This document shows positions 1 to 7,882 of a stretch of 64,000 nt of DNA, piece after piece. The notes below the pieces were generated by a model. The model had not been told where the DNA came from, ran no database searches, and saw nothing but the letters and a program-made list of their open reading frames with translations. The stretch is from assembly GCF_009857915.1 (NCBI RefSeq), contig NZ_WWCM01000002.1, positions 434,001-498,000 of the forward strand. The letters are read 5' to 3'. How positions within the stretch are numbered: position 1 is the stretch's first letter; each line of letters starts with the position of its first letter. Position numbers and translations under genes: made by a program. The DNA comes from Duganella qianjiadongensis. GTDB lineage: Bacteria; Pseudomonadota; Gammaproteobacteria; Burkholderiales; Burkholderiaceae_D.

Positions 1-209
1 TTCTGGTCCAGCGCTTGTTCGATCGCATAGCGGTAGCCGGTAACCTGCACGGTCGCTGGCTGGACGCTATCGCCTTTGGCATCGGCTGCTTTGCTTTCCG
101 TTTGCGCGTGGGCGCTGGACAGCGCGACCAGTGCCGCCGCTACCGCGAGGGCGAGCGGTTTGACAGAGCAGCGGGGCTGCCGGCTGGCGAGATGGGTACT
201 GAACATCAT
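1..209 (-). CDS. TonB-dependent receptor, N-terminal part (cut by window start)
   Basis: Only the first ~69 codons are in the window. The translation begins MMFSTHLASRQPRC, then a hydrophobic stretch ending SSAHA before QTES, which fits a long signal peptide. It is followed by a TonB-box/plug-like start (ATVQVTGYRYAIEQALDQ). That pattern is typical of the OMP-type TonB receptors of Proteobacteria, which import carbohydrates or other nutrients across the outer membrane. The start is supported by AGGAG seven bases upstream of the first ATG; a second ATG follows directly. The ligand cannot be judged from this fragment. Confidence 0.75.
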   Translation of the reverse strand, partial: MMFSTHLASRQPRCSVKPLALAVAAALVALSSAHAQTESKAADAKGDSVQPATVQVTGYRYAIEQALDQ

Positions 210-226
210 GTAGATCTCCTAGTTAT

Positions 227-246
227 GCCCGAGTTCGGGCTTTTTT
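227..246 (+). terminator. Terminator-like hairpin in the 5' leader of the TonB receptor gene
   Basis: GCCCG-AGTT-CGGGC is followed by six T on the plus strand. It has the form of a small intrinsic terminator, but no plus-strand gene in the window precedes it. It lies just upstream of the receptor's ribosome binding site, so it would be an antisense terminator or a leader structure. Confidence 0.4.
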
Positions 247-654
247 ATATGGCGGTAGCATAGTTCCCATGACCCGTGGAACTGGTGGCGGCCTCCCGCG
301 TCTCTCCGTATTGCTGCACTGTGCACCGCGTTTTGGGGCACAGCTTCAGACGATTTACTAAACGACAGAGGTGCCACCTGCATGTCGATGGGCATCGCGT
401 TTCGCCCATAACTGTTTATACAAACTAAGTTTTTGCCATTCAACAGGATTTCAAAATTGGCATTTAGTTTAGTTTGATTAGTAAACAAGAGTGAGGTGTA
501 TTTACGACAACGGCAAATTTGCCTCGTAAGCGGCATCTGGCCGTCACTAAACAAATCTGGCGGGGATAGGCAGGGACAGGAATGCGGCACGAAGGCGCTG
601 CAATATCAGAGAGGTAAGCGGTGCTTCTTTTGGCGGAACAACTAGAGGCTGAAG
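247..654. other. Intergenic region without a convincing gene
   Basis: This AT-richer stretch lies between the TonB receptor start and the PEP-CTERM gene. The open frame at 219-590 on the minus strand lacks a ribosome binding site and protein-like composition, so I do not call it. The stretch probably holds the receptor promoter and control sites. Short copies of ACTAAAC occur at 356-362 and 545-551, and GTTTA/TAAAC half-sites lie near 467-487. None is strong enough to name an operator. Confidence 0.4.
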
Positions 655-682
655 AAAAACAGGCCGCTGACAGAGCGGCCTG
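655..682 (-). terminator. Rho-independent terminator of the PEP-CTERM gene
   Basis: The 9-bp stem CAGGCCGCT/AGCGGCCTG (660-668 with 674-682, 5-nt loop) is followed on the minus strand by five T. It sits about 50 bases after the stop codon of the PEP-CTERM gene. Confidence 0.8.
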
Positions 683-731
683 CAGAACAGTACAGTGTTA
701 GGCGTTTAACGGCTGATGCAGCAGGCCGCTG

Positions 732-1439
732 TTACACGCTGGCCTTGCGCTTGCGCACCAGCCCTACCAGCCCCAGACCGGCACCAAGCATCAGGTAGGT
801 GCTAGGCTCCGGCACGGCAGTAACCGTCAAGGTATCGATGCCGATAAAGTTGGAGTTGTCGCCATCCGGGCCGCCATCAGTCACGGCATAGCGGAAGGCC
901 AGTGCACCGGTGGTTGCGCCGGACAGGCCGCTCAGCGTCACGCTGTATTTGGTCCAGGTCTCGGGATAGCCGAACAGATTTTCATTCGGATTCACCGACA
1001 GCAGCAAGGTGGAGAAAGTGCCGACGCTATCCGAAGTGCTGCCCACATCGATGCCACCAACCTTGCTGAAGCGCAATTCCAGACGATCGGGCCAGAGCGA
1101 ATTATCTGCCGTACGGGTGAAGAACGAAACCGTGTCGCCATTATGGAAAGTGGAAGTTGGCATGATCAGCCAATTGCTGATATTCGACACATCCGCGCCG
1201 CTGTTGTAGTTAGCAGCAATATAGGAATTGGCTGCGCCACTTTGTGCTGCGAATACTGCAGGATTACCTGTGAACCAATCGGCCGAGCCAAGTGGATCGC
1301 TGTTATTCACCACAGTCCATCCTTGCGGTATGCCACCATCAAAATTTTCCGTCAAAGCACCAGCAGAAGCCGCGCCGGCACCTAAAGCCAGCGTAAGGAA
1401 CAGAGCCGACAACAACGCAGGTTTAAACGTTACAGCCAT
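732..1439 (-). CDS. Choice-of-anchor J family PEP-CTERM protein
   Basis: A 235-residue secreted protein. An N-terminal signal peptide (about residues 1-27, ending GAASA) is followed by a beta-rich domain opening TENFDGGIPQGWTVVN, with NWLIMPT further on, typical of the choice-of-anchor J family. The C-terminus carries VPEPSTY, a hydrophobic helix and the basic tail RKRK, which is the PEP-CTERM sorting signal processed by exosortase. Proteins of this class are exported to the surface or the exopolysaccharide matrix. I chose the ATG at 1439 rather than the upstream frame start because GGAGGTG lies just before it and the signal peptide then begins correctly. No exosortase is in the window. A strong terminator follows. 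Confidence 0.85.
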   Translation of the reverse strand: MAVTFKPALLSALFLTLALGAGAASAGALTENFDGGIPQGWTVVNNSDPLGSADWFTGNPAVFAAQSGAANSYIAANYNSGADVSNISNWLIMPTSTFHNGDTVSFFTRTADNSLWPDRLELRFSKVGGIDVGSTSDSVGTFSTLLLSVNPNENLFGYPETWTKYSVTLSGLSGATTGALAFRYAVTDGGPDGDNSNFIGIDTLTVTAVPEPSTYLMLGAGLGLVGLVRKRKASV

Positions 1440-1728
1440 ATCTACACCTCCATCAAGCAGTCTATGGGAATCCGGCGAGACACCCGCCACGCCGGGCTAT
1501 GCAAACTTCATGTTATGAATATGCATGAACAAATAGTATATTATTTATAATATTTTCATTATTGTTTTAATGCTCAAATTGAAATTTTTGCATAAAAACA
1601 ACGATCTGCTTCAATCCCGTTGATGGCAACATTCAGGCGATTGCACATCCATACGGCGAGCATCCGGGAACCGTGCCGGCACCAGCGTTACTTACCGCGG
1701 CAGAAGCAACAAGAAAACAGGACCACCA

Positions 1729-2610
1729 TTGATTTCATCCTCTTTGCCGCGCACCAGTTCACCGGGGCCTATCGATACCGACATACAGCCTACTCACGCC
1801 GGCGCTAGCACCTCCCCTCTATCTAGCCGTGCCTTACATAGCGCCGCCAGCCCAGCCGCGCGATCGCGTCTGGCCACGCTAACGCACGCGCTCGCCCATC
1901 CGATGGCTGCGATCAAGGCTCGTATTCGACGGGGCAGACAGAAACGCTATGACTCGGCAATCAAGCAATTCGAGTCCAGCCGATCTAGCTTGCAGGATCA
2001 ATGCCGGCAGTTGCAGGCCGCCCTGCGGGCGCTGCGCAGCGATTATGCAAAGCACGGCGCGCTCAGCCTATACGCCTCCTGTTTCGACGAACTCGCCGCT
2101 TTCATCTCTGCCTGGCGCACGGTCAGCCGACTGGCTGGAGCCAGCAGCATGCAGGCAGATTTAGCGACGAACCAGTTCGATGAGGAAGCAAAAGCCATGG
2201 TGCTGCAGATCGCGGAACAGCACCAGCGTGGACTAGGCGCGCCGAGCGCCGTACGGGCATTGAGTCTGGCGCACGCAGTCTGCGATGAGCGGTTTCAGTC
2301 TAAGCTTGCCACCATAGACCGCATCCCGCCGGAACTGGAGCCGGCCTTCGAAGCGTATTGCGATGCGGCGGATGATTATCTCCACACCGCCAGTCTGGCA
2401 TCCATGACCGGTAGCACTGCGATTGATGCGGACCGCAAACGCATGCTCAATCAGCTAAACGCGGGGCGCCGTACGCTGGCGCATCAGATAGCGGTAATGC
2501 CGATGGGGCATCACAAGGAACACTGGCAAAGCCAGCTCAGCGAGCACACAGAGGAATTTGACAGGAAACGCGCCGAGCTGGCCAAGTCTTATGTGCGCGA
2601 CGCAATATGA
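1729..2610 (+). CDS. Hypothetical protein with Ser/Pro/Ala-rich N-terminus and helical body
   Basis: A 293-residue protein that I do not recognise. Residues 1-55 are rich in Ser, Thr, Pro and Ala and look disordered. Residues 60-290 are Ala/Gln/Leu-rich, probably helical with coiled-coil character, and have no signal peptide or membrane segment. The frame opens with TTG, preceded by AGGA at a suitable distance; the next in-frame ATG would give about 235 residues. The disordered N-terminus with a helical body resembles secreted effectors in outline, but no secretion genes or effector motifs are present, so function is unassigned. Confidence 0.6.
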   Translation: MISSSLPRTSSPGPIDTDIQPTHAGASTSPLSSRALHSAASPAARSRLATLTHALAHPMAAIKARIRRGRQKRYDSAIKQFESSRSSLQDQCRQLQAALRALRSDYAKHGALSLYASCFDELAAFISAWRTVSRLAGASSMQADLATNQFDEEAKAMVLQIAEQHQRGLGAPSAVRALSLAHAVCDERFQSKLATIDRIPPELEPAFEAYCDAADDYLHTASLASMTGSTAIDADRKRMLNQLNAGRRTLAHQIAVMPMGHHKEHWQSQLSEHTEEFDRKRAELAKSYVRDAI

Positions 2611-2712
2611 ATGGTATCCGTGTGTTTGGTTATCAACCGCCGCAATCGGAAAAACCATCTTTTGGAAGCATGCGCCAAAATATCTTGATGCAAGCGGCTG
2701 CAAGGAATATCG

Positions 2713-3294
2713 ATGACGTCACTTATATTGACTCTCAGTCTAGCCATTTCCAACGAGCTAGCTCAAAGCTACCAAGACTATTTCAGCGCGTTGCCGAGGC
2801 AGGTATTTCCACCTGAGGCCATTAAACCGGCACCTAACTTTGCGGATGATCATTTATTCTGGAAAGGAAGCAGAGTTTCTCTTGCAGGTGCAAGAGCTTT
2901 CCCAACCGAGAAAATTAGCCCGGGAGATCTTGGCAGCCATCCCACTTTCTATCAATCACGGAAACTAGCATGCATTGAAGGGCAACCATCCGCCAGCAGC
3001 GGAACTGCTGTACGGCACTTTTCCGTCTATCTGATAGATCGTCCACACAGGAAAACCGTCATTTATAAACTCCCCGGCATGTTTGGCTCATGCCAAAACG
3101 TACGCAAAGCGCAAAACGGCGTCATACTTTTTGACGACATTAATTACCGCTATAAGCCCGGCACAGATATTCCCTACGGGATTAACTTCACCGAATATCG
3201 TATTGAACACGGTAGATTCAGCGCAACCGGCAAGATCCGCTACGCCCGATTTATTGAGCAGGATAACGTCTGGAAGTTCCGCATTGAGAATTAA
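2713..3294 (+). CDS. Hypothetical protein, possibly exported
   Basis: A 193-residue protein preceded by AAGGAA at the right distance from the ATG. The first 15 residues (MTSLILTLSLAISNE) are hydrophobic and could be a short signal peptide or anchor, although there is no basic N-region. The rest is a mixed alpha/beta composition with a Tyr-rich C-terminal half and no motif I recognise. It lies 102 bp after the 293-residue hypothetical gene on the same strand and could be co-transcribed with it. It ends 40 bp before a strong bidirectional terminator. Confidence 0.6.
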   Translation: MTSLILTLSLAISNELAQSYQDYFSALPRQVFPPEAIKPAPNFADDHLFWKGSRVSLAGARAFPTEKISPGDLGSHPTFYQSRKLACIEGQPSASSGTAVRHFSVYLIDRPHRKTVIYKLPGMFGSCQNVRKAQNGVILFDDINYRYKPGTDIPYGINFTEYRIEHGRFSATGKIRYARFIEQDNVWKFRIEN

Positions 3295-3321
3295 AGACTT
3301 TCGCCCACGGGAACGGGAATA

Positions 3322-3365
3322 AAAAAGGAAAAAGCCCGCCACTCTGTGAAGAGTGGCGGGCTTTA
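3322..3365 (-). terminator. Strong bidirectional terminator, probably the displaced tRNA-Thr terminator
   Basis: The perfect 12-bp stem GCCCGCCACTCT/AGAGTGGCGGGC (3334-3345 with 3350-3361) has a GTGA loop. On the minus strand it is followed by TTTTTCCTTTTTT; on the plus strand only by TTTATG. It lies seven bases beyond the 18-bp copy of the tRNA-Thr 3' end. In the uninterrupted chromosome it would therefore directly follow the tRNA gene on the minus strand. It can also end the plus-strand gene that stops at 3294. Confidence 0.85.
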
Positions 3366-3371
3366 TGATCC

Positions 3372-3389
3372 TGGTGCCGCTTGCCGGAA
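3372..3389 (-). repeat. Outer attachment site of the tRNA-Thr element (18-bp copy of the tRNA 3' end)
   Basis: These 18 bases (TGGTGCCGCTTGCCGGAA on the plus strand) are identical to 13486-13503, the 3' end of tRNA-Thr including CCA. Direct repeats of a tRNA 3' end are the usual product of tyrosine-integrase insertion into a tRNA gene. The copy marks the left boundary of the island. Confidence 0.85.
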
Positions 3390-3411
3390 ATGAGCAATCG
3401 AACTTGAAGCT

Positions 3412-3431
3412 CTAAGCCATTGATTCCAAAA
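3412..3431 (+). repeat. Left copy of a 20-bp end repeat of the element
   Basis: CTAAGCCATTGATTCCAAAA matches 13448-13467 at 18 of 20 positions, in the same orientation. Both copies lie within about 40 bp of an attachment site, suggesting integrase or accessory-protein recognition sequences. Confidence 0.5.
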
Positions 3432-3456
3432 ATAGTCTTGATGGTTCTGGTTAGTC

Positions 3457-3478
3457 GATTACCACAAAGATTACCACA
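3457..3478 (+). repeat. Two tandem GATTACCACA sites, putative integrase arm sites
   Basis: GATTACCACA occurs at 3457-3466 and 3469-3478, spaced 12 bp apart. A third copy lies at the other end of the element (13406-13415). Short direct repeats near both ends are typical of the arm-type binding sites of tyrosine integrases. Confidence 0.5.
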
Positions 3479-3703
3479 GACTAAAACGCAGTGACAGTTC
3501 CTCCAATCCTCTCTTGCAATCGGACTACTTAGATGAGGCCGGACTTCGCAGCGACAGACGCCGGAACCAAACTGGTTCCCAACCATGTAACAGCGCCAAA
3601 CTGATCGATCCGCTATGACAAACTTTAAATAATAGGGCGCGACGGCGGCTGGCTTTCTATTTCAACTCAGAGAGTCATCAGGCGTATTAGAAATGGAGAG
3701 TCA

Positions 3704-6040
3704 CTAAGCCTTAACCTGAACTTGCACCCTTTGATAAAGCCGAATCTGCGACTCATGGGATAACTCGACAACGACCGCATATCGTTGACGTTGGACTATT
3801 GACGTTGCCCATCCCCCCTCACACCGAACCACGAGAAAATATTTATCGCCATAACCCTCAATGTCAGTCTTAAAGTCCACACTTGCGGTTTGCAGTGTAG
3901 ACTTTTCTCTTGTACGCGGTCCCGGTTTCAGAGAACAGTCGTATCGCCCCGCAATTTCAGGAAATGGACCGTCAGCTTTAGTTCTACGCCGATAATGTTC
4001 AAATACCAAGTCGGCATTACAACCTCGAATCAACCTGAAACTCATGCCTACTCCGACATAATCCTCTCGGGTATGGCGTACGGGGGGATCATAGGCCAAG
4101 GTTACTTGAATAGTACGGCGGCCCTTTTCTTTTTGAAAGATGTCAGGTATCGGCACCTCGTAAACAGCGAAGTGATCAATTGCCAATTCGTCGTCTGTAT
4201 ACAGCACTACACGCGCATCGTCTGAGTATGCCGCCCTAGTCAAATCAACTATGCCGTGCCCGCACACAACTTCTGTAGCGCTCTCAGTTAAATTAGCAAG
4301 TGCAGCGATGGATTCAGGTGGTACAGTTGCAGCCCCAACAAGCAAAGCCCTAAGAAGATTTGCGCTTGCTTGAGGAAGAAGTCCCAAAAGCTGACTGGCT
4401 TTAAACGCCACCAAGGGAGTCGAATAAGAAGTACCTGAGCCTGTAGTAAAAAGTTGTTCTACCGGTCGATGATGAAGCGTCAGAATTCCAGCGCTAGGCG
4501 CCTCTTCACCATTACGCAACCTCATAGTTACAGCATCAAATACGAGTGTCCCACCAATATCGACAATATCCGGCTTCACCGAGCCACCTACCCCAGGGCC
4601 AATACGAGTAAAGGGAGACGGTTCACGCTCTCTCGTTATGGCATGAACGTTTACATCATCAATCATCTCCTGCGTCATACCGCTACTATGCGCTAAAGCA
4701 CCAACCGTTAAGACATTAATTGCTCCCGCAGGCTCAAATATTCGATTAGATTCTTCCAATAGGTAGTTTGGGTATTCAGTTACAGCTTGCTCAATTTGGT
4801 TGCCCCCCCGTGGACCACGATTACCAGCAGATACTACAATTAAGACATTTAGTTCTCGCGCTAACTCGTCCAAAGTTGCGGCCCATGCCCCCACTCGCTT
4901 GCCACTAAATGGGCGCTTATTGTCGCCTAATGAGATTACAAAAATACGGCAACCAAAGCGCTCATGCAGTGTCGTGATAGCCTCACGCATTTGCGACGGA
5001 ACCAGCCGCTTATCCTCAAATCGGCCGTGCTGATTAACTACTTTTGCGGAACACAGCCTAGCCCCTCGGCTCAAAGTCCCCGACTCTAACTGATAGCGCA
5101 AATCGCCAAAAACAGCTGCTCCCGCAACTCGGGTCCCATGCCCGAAATCATCAGCAACACCCAGTGTCTCTGGGACACCAATGGAGCCAACAAGTATGTC
5201 CTCAATTAACGGGTGATTATTTACACCACTATCAATAATTCCTATTACGGGTGCATTTTCGTCAAGCTCGTTTAAAGATGGCAGTTGCGGCAAAGTGAGC
5301 CTCAGTGCAGGAGCTGTCACAATATCCGGCTCAGGCGGCATGTCGATTGTAGCAACCACCTCGATCGACAGCAGCGTCTTTAAAACAATACCTTTTACTT
5401 TAAGCCGCAGCAGCGCTATCGATGGGCCAAGATACTGCTCATATACTTCGCCCTGCATCGCTGCAACATAATTGCCAATATCGGAAAGCGCCTTTTCTTT
5501 TAAATTACGACGCCCCAAATCCCACAGTTCCAAGTCCACCAAATAATCTGCTTGGGGGTCAAAGTCGTCTAGTGTAACAATCCCCGCTTGCCGGAAAGCT
5601 AGTCCAATTCGGTCATCGGGGCCGACTACGTCAATAGCGTCAATCGCAGTAACGAAATTTTGGAAAGGTGGATTCTTTTGATCTTGGGGTATCGGTCCCG
5701 CGTAAGCGATAAAGCGATTCCGCAAAGCCGCCATATCGTCAACACTAGAGAACAATACTAGTGTACGATCGGAATCACTAGAGAGCACTGTGAGGCCAAG
5801 ACTCTCCCAGTCAGGCTCATACAATGCCCCAACCATTTTTACTTTCAGTATTAACGCCGGATCGATGAACTCCGGCCGCCTGCGCCCTTGCTGTATTGCC
5901 ACGGCATTATTCAAGTCAGTCGTTAGCTTCGCCGCATGGGGACCTTTGTCCCTAGCGTAAGGTCTCCCGAATCCTTGCTGCAAACGGCGTTCAAATTGCT
6001 CTGGCATACGAACCAGTTTTAAATGCGCATAATTCGGCAT
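3704..6040 (-). CDS. ietS: IetS, subtilisin-like serine protease of the IetAS defence system
   Basis: A 778-residue cytoplasmic S8-family protease with no signal peptide. The triad is visible: Asp270 (GIIDSG), His301 (FGHGTRVAG) and Ser538 (SGTSYSTP), with oxyanion Asn407 (SAGNRGP). About 260 N-terminal residues precede the protease domain, and a C-terminal region of roughly 200 residues follows. A subtilisin directly downstream of an AAA+ ATPase is the gene pair known as IetA/IetS, first described for Ti-plasmid stability and incompatibility and later reported as an anti-phage system. Spacing from ietA is 104 bp on the same strand. AAGGTG precedes the ATG. Target proteins are unknown. Confidence 0.85.
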   Translation of the reverse strand: MPNYAHLKLVRMPEQFERRLQQGFGRPYARDKGPHAAKLTTDLNNAVAIQQGRRRPEFIDPALILKVKMVGALYEPDWESLGLTVLSSDSDRTLVLFSSVDDMAALRNRFIAYAGPIPQDQKNPPFQNFVTAIDAIDVVGPDDRIGLAFRQAGIVTLDDFDPQADYLVDLELWDLGRRNLKEKALSDIGNYVAAMQGEVYEQYLGPSIALLRLKVKGIVLKTLLSIEVVATIDMPPEPDIVTAPALRLTLPQLPSLNELDENAPVIGIIDSGVNNHPLIEDILVGSIGVPETLGVADDFGHGTRVAGAAVFGDLRYQLESGTLSRGARLCSAKVVNQHGRFEDKRLVPSQMREAITTLHERFGCRIFVISLGDNKRPFSGKRVGAWAATLDELARELNVLIVVSAGNRGPRGGNQIEQAVTEYPNYLLEESNRIFEPAGAINVLTVGALAHSSGMTQEMIDDVNVHAITREREPSPFTRIGPGVGGSVKPDIVDIGGTLVFDAVTMRLRNGEEAPSAGILTLHHRPVEQLFTTGSGTSYSTPLVAFKASQLLGLLPQASANLLRALLVGAATVPPESIAALANLTESATEVVCGHGIVDLTRAAYSDDARVVLYTDDELAIDHFAVYEVPIPDIFQKEKGRRTIQVTLAYDPPVRHTREDYVGVGMSFRLIRGCNADLVFEHYRRRTKADGPFPEIAGRYDCSLKPGPRTREKSTLQTASVDFKTDIEGYGDKYFLVVRCEGGWATSIVQRQRYAVVVELSHESQIRLYQRVQVQVKA

Positions 6041-6144
6041 TTTTCACCTTACTAAGAGTTATCGGCACACGGGAATAAAAACCGCGCCAGTTTTCCTAGT
6101 AGAAAGTGTAATCTATTTTACAACCATCAGTAAGTACTAGTTAC

Positions 6145-7119
6145 TTATCGCGCAGCCTGCGCTCGACGGCGCAATTCATCATTTAGTGCCGCAAGGAAAT
6201 CGGACTCAAGTACTTTTTTGTGATCATTGATAATCGCCCATTTCATCGACATATCACAAACACGCCCAATCTCCGCATAAGAAAACCCATCAAATGAAGC
6301 CGCATGCTTCAATAGCGAGAAGTCAACCGGTGTGTTTTTGAATTTAATCTTGAGGAAATGAGCAATTAAAGATGCGTTGGGCTTCTCGAACCAGAGAACA
6401 TCATCAAACCGCCGCCAGATCGCAGGATCAAGCGATTTGTCTAGGTTAGTGGCAGCCACCAAGAATCCCTTAGGTTGCATCCTATCTATGAATAGCAAAA
6501 GACTATTCACCACACGCCTGAGTTCGTTATGCTCGCTCGAATCTCCCCTCGAGCGTGCTAGAGCATCGAATTCATCCAAAAATAGAACACAAGGGCGCTT
6601 ACGTGCAAATTCGAATATCTTGCGAATGTTAGTAGATGTTTCCCCCAAGTATGACGAAATTAGCCTATCCAACTTAACAACAAATAGTGGCAACCCAAGC
6701 TCAGCAGCGAAGACTTCTGCACAAAGTGTTTTACCGCAACCCGGAGGGCCACAGAAGAGTAATTTTGAGCGAACTGGAAGACCTCGCTTACGAATATCGT
6801 CTCCACGTCGGAACTCCTTCAATAAGCCTTGAAAAACTCGCACGTTCTCAGCGGATAAGGATATGTCTTGGTGTGTGGCAGAGGGCTCAATTCGCTCCAC
6901 GAAGTCACTCACAGGATCAGTTATTGGTAATAGTGGGGAAAGTCCCTTCACTGCCGACTGAGGTCCTGTCGAGCCGTCTAAAGCGCGCCTGAGAGTTTGG
7001 GCAAGTACCCTATTTTTTTTATTTTCTTCTTCAAGGATTATTTGCTCAGCAGTAGCGCGAAATTCGTCTTCACGCCCATAGCTGCTGAGTAATTTTTTAA
7101 GTAGCTCGCCACGCGCCAT
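6145..7119 (-). CDS. ietA: IetA, AAA+ ATPase of the IetAS defence system
   Basis: A 324-residue AAA+ ATPase. Walker A is GPPGCGKT (about residues 124-131), Walker B is VLFLDEFD (Asp182, Glu183), sensor-1 lies at VAATN and an arginine-finger-like RRF follows at DPAIWRRFD. The N-terminal ~110 residues are helical and charged, a likely adaptor region. Such ATPases couple ATP hydrolysis to substrate remodelling, here presumably feeding or gating the partner protease encoded next. I chose the ATG at 7119; a TTG two codons upstream is possible. No strong ribosome binding site is visible. Pairing with the subtilisin gene makes the IetA assignment firm. Confidence 0.85.
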   Translation of the reverse strand: MARGELLKKLLSSYGREDEFRATAEQIILEEENKKNRVLAQTLRRALDGSTGPQSAVKGLSPLLPITDPVSDFVERIEPSATHQDISLSAENVRVFQGLLKEFRRGDDIRKRGLPVRSKLLFCGPPGCGKTLCAEVFAAELGLPLFVVKLDRLISSYLGETSTNIRKIFEFARKRPCVLFLDEFDALARSRGDSSEHNELRRVVNSLLLFIDRMQPKGFLVAATNLDKSLDPAIWRRFDDVLWFEKPNASLIAHFLKIKFKNTPVDFSLLKHAASFDGFSYAEIGRVCDMSMKWAIINDHKKVLESDFLAALNDELRRRAQAAR

Positions 7120-7326
7120 GATCAATTACCAATCTTTTCATTTGTTTGCTGCAGCCAAATAGGCTCACTGCAGTAATTTTGTCATTCTAACAGCCAAGGC
7201 AAGTCCATCACCCAACAGTTTTGAAGTGCATCGTCTTCGCTACGACCTCTAAATATGACTGAGGGGGAGTCTTCAACACTTTGAAGGTCTCCTCAGATTT
7301 GCCGCACTCAGTCATGCTCTAGTGGT

Positions 7327-7572
7327 TTAATGTGTCCGAACGATGCTTTCTGACGTAATCTTCTGGGGGGGCAAAGCGAGGCTGGGCAGGTCTCTACTTG
7401 CATCTTCTTTAGCCACCGCTGCGAGGCGTGCCGACAATTCGTAATTAACCATTTCGGCCAAAAGATGATGAAGATGGGTAAGATTGGTCGGATTATCCAT
7501 GAAACGTTCCATCCGCAACATGAGGTCAGCTTGCGCTGGGGTCAGGTAGCGCTTGGACTTTTTAATCGTCAT
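7327..7572 (-). CDS. Small hypothetical protein of the defence island
   Basis: An 81-residue basic protein, opening MTIKKSKRYLTPAQADLMLR, with a helical middle and a Pro/Ser-rich tail. I do not recognise it. Its ATG overlaps the stop of a 54-codon frame upstream (ATGA), suggesting translational coupling. It lies about 200 bp upstream of ietA on the same strand and could be a small accessory or regulator of that operon; nothing in the sequence proves it. Confidence 0.45.
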   Translation of the reverse strand: MTIKKSKRYLTPAQADLMLRMERFMDNPTNLTHLHHLLAEMVNYELSARLAAVAKEDASRDLPSLALPPQKITSESIVRTH

Positions 7573-7733
7573 AGGGTATTTCCAATTATTTTGTTAAAGC
7601 GTAGGGTTTCGGCTAATCGGGCCTTCGCGCTGCGTATCAAAAATCGGCTCATGCTGCGCGGGAGTGACGTCTGATAGCCACGGATCATTTTGTGCAACTC
7701 CGATACACGATCAGTAGCTTTGGGAATATTCAT
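7569..7733 (-). CDS. Possible 54-residue small protein coupled to the next ORF
   Basis: An open frame from ATG at 7733 encodes a small basic protein starting MNIPKATDRVSELHKM and rich in Arg and Leu. Its TGA overlaps the ATG of the 81-residue gene by ATGA, the best evidence that it is translated. There is no good ribosome binding site and no family is recognised. The rest of this stretch up to 7882 shows no gene. Confidence 0.35.
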   Translation of the reverse strand: MNIPKATDRVSELHKMIRGYQTSLPRSMSRFLIRSAKARLAETLRFNKIIGNTL

Positions 7734-7882
7734 AGGAAGTTTTTAACGAAGTAAAGGGAGGGGCGAGAATGGTTATCCATCGGACTTAATCTGACGCGAG
7801 TTGTTAGATAAGGTAGAGTTCTGGAAGGGGCACCGGGCACAAGCAATGGTGTTCAAAGTTAAGTACTAAGAAGATCGATCAC

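Noticed and set aside
219..590. A 123-codon minus-strand frame between the TonB receptor and PEP-CTERM genes
   Set aside because: No ribosome binding site, poor composition, and it overlaps the receptor leader and hairpin.
3251..3586. A minus-strand frame crossing the terminator and attachment repeat
   Set aside because: It runs through the terminator and attachment site and encodes no protein-like sequence.
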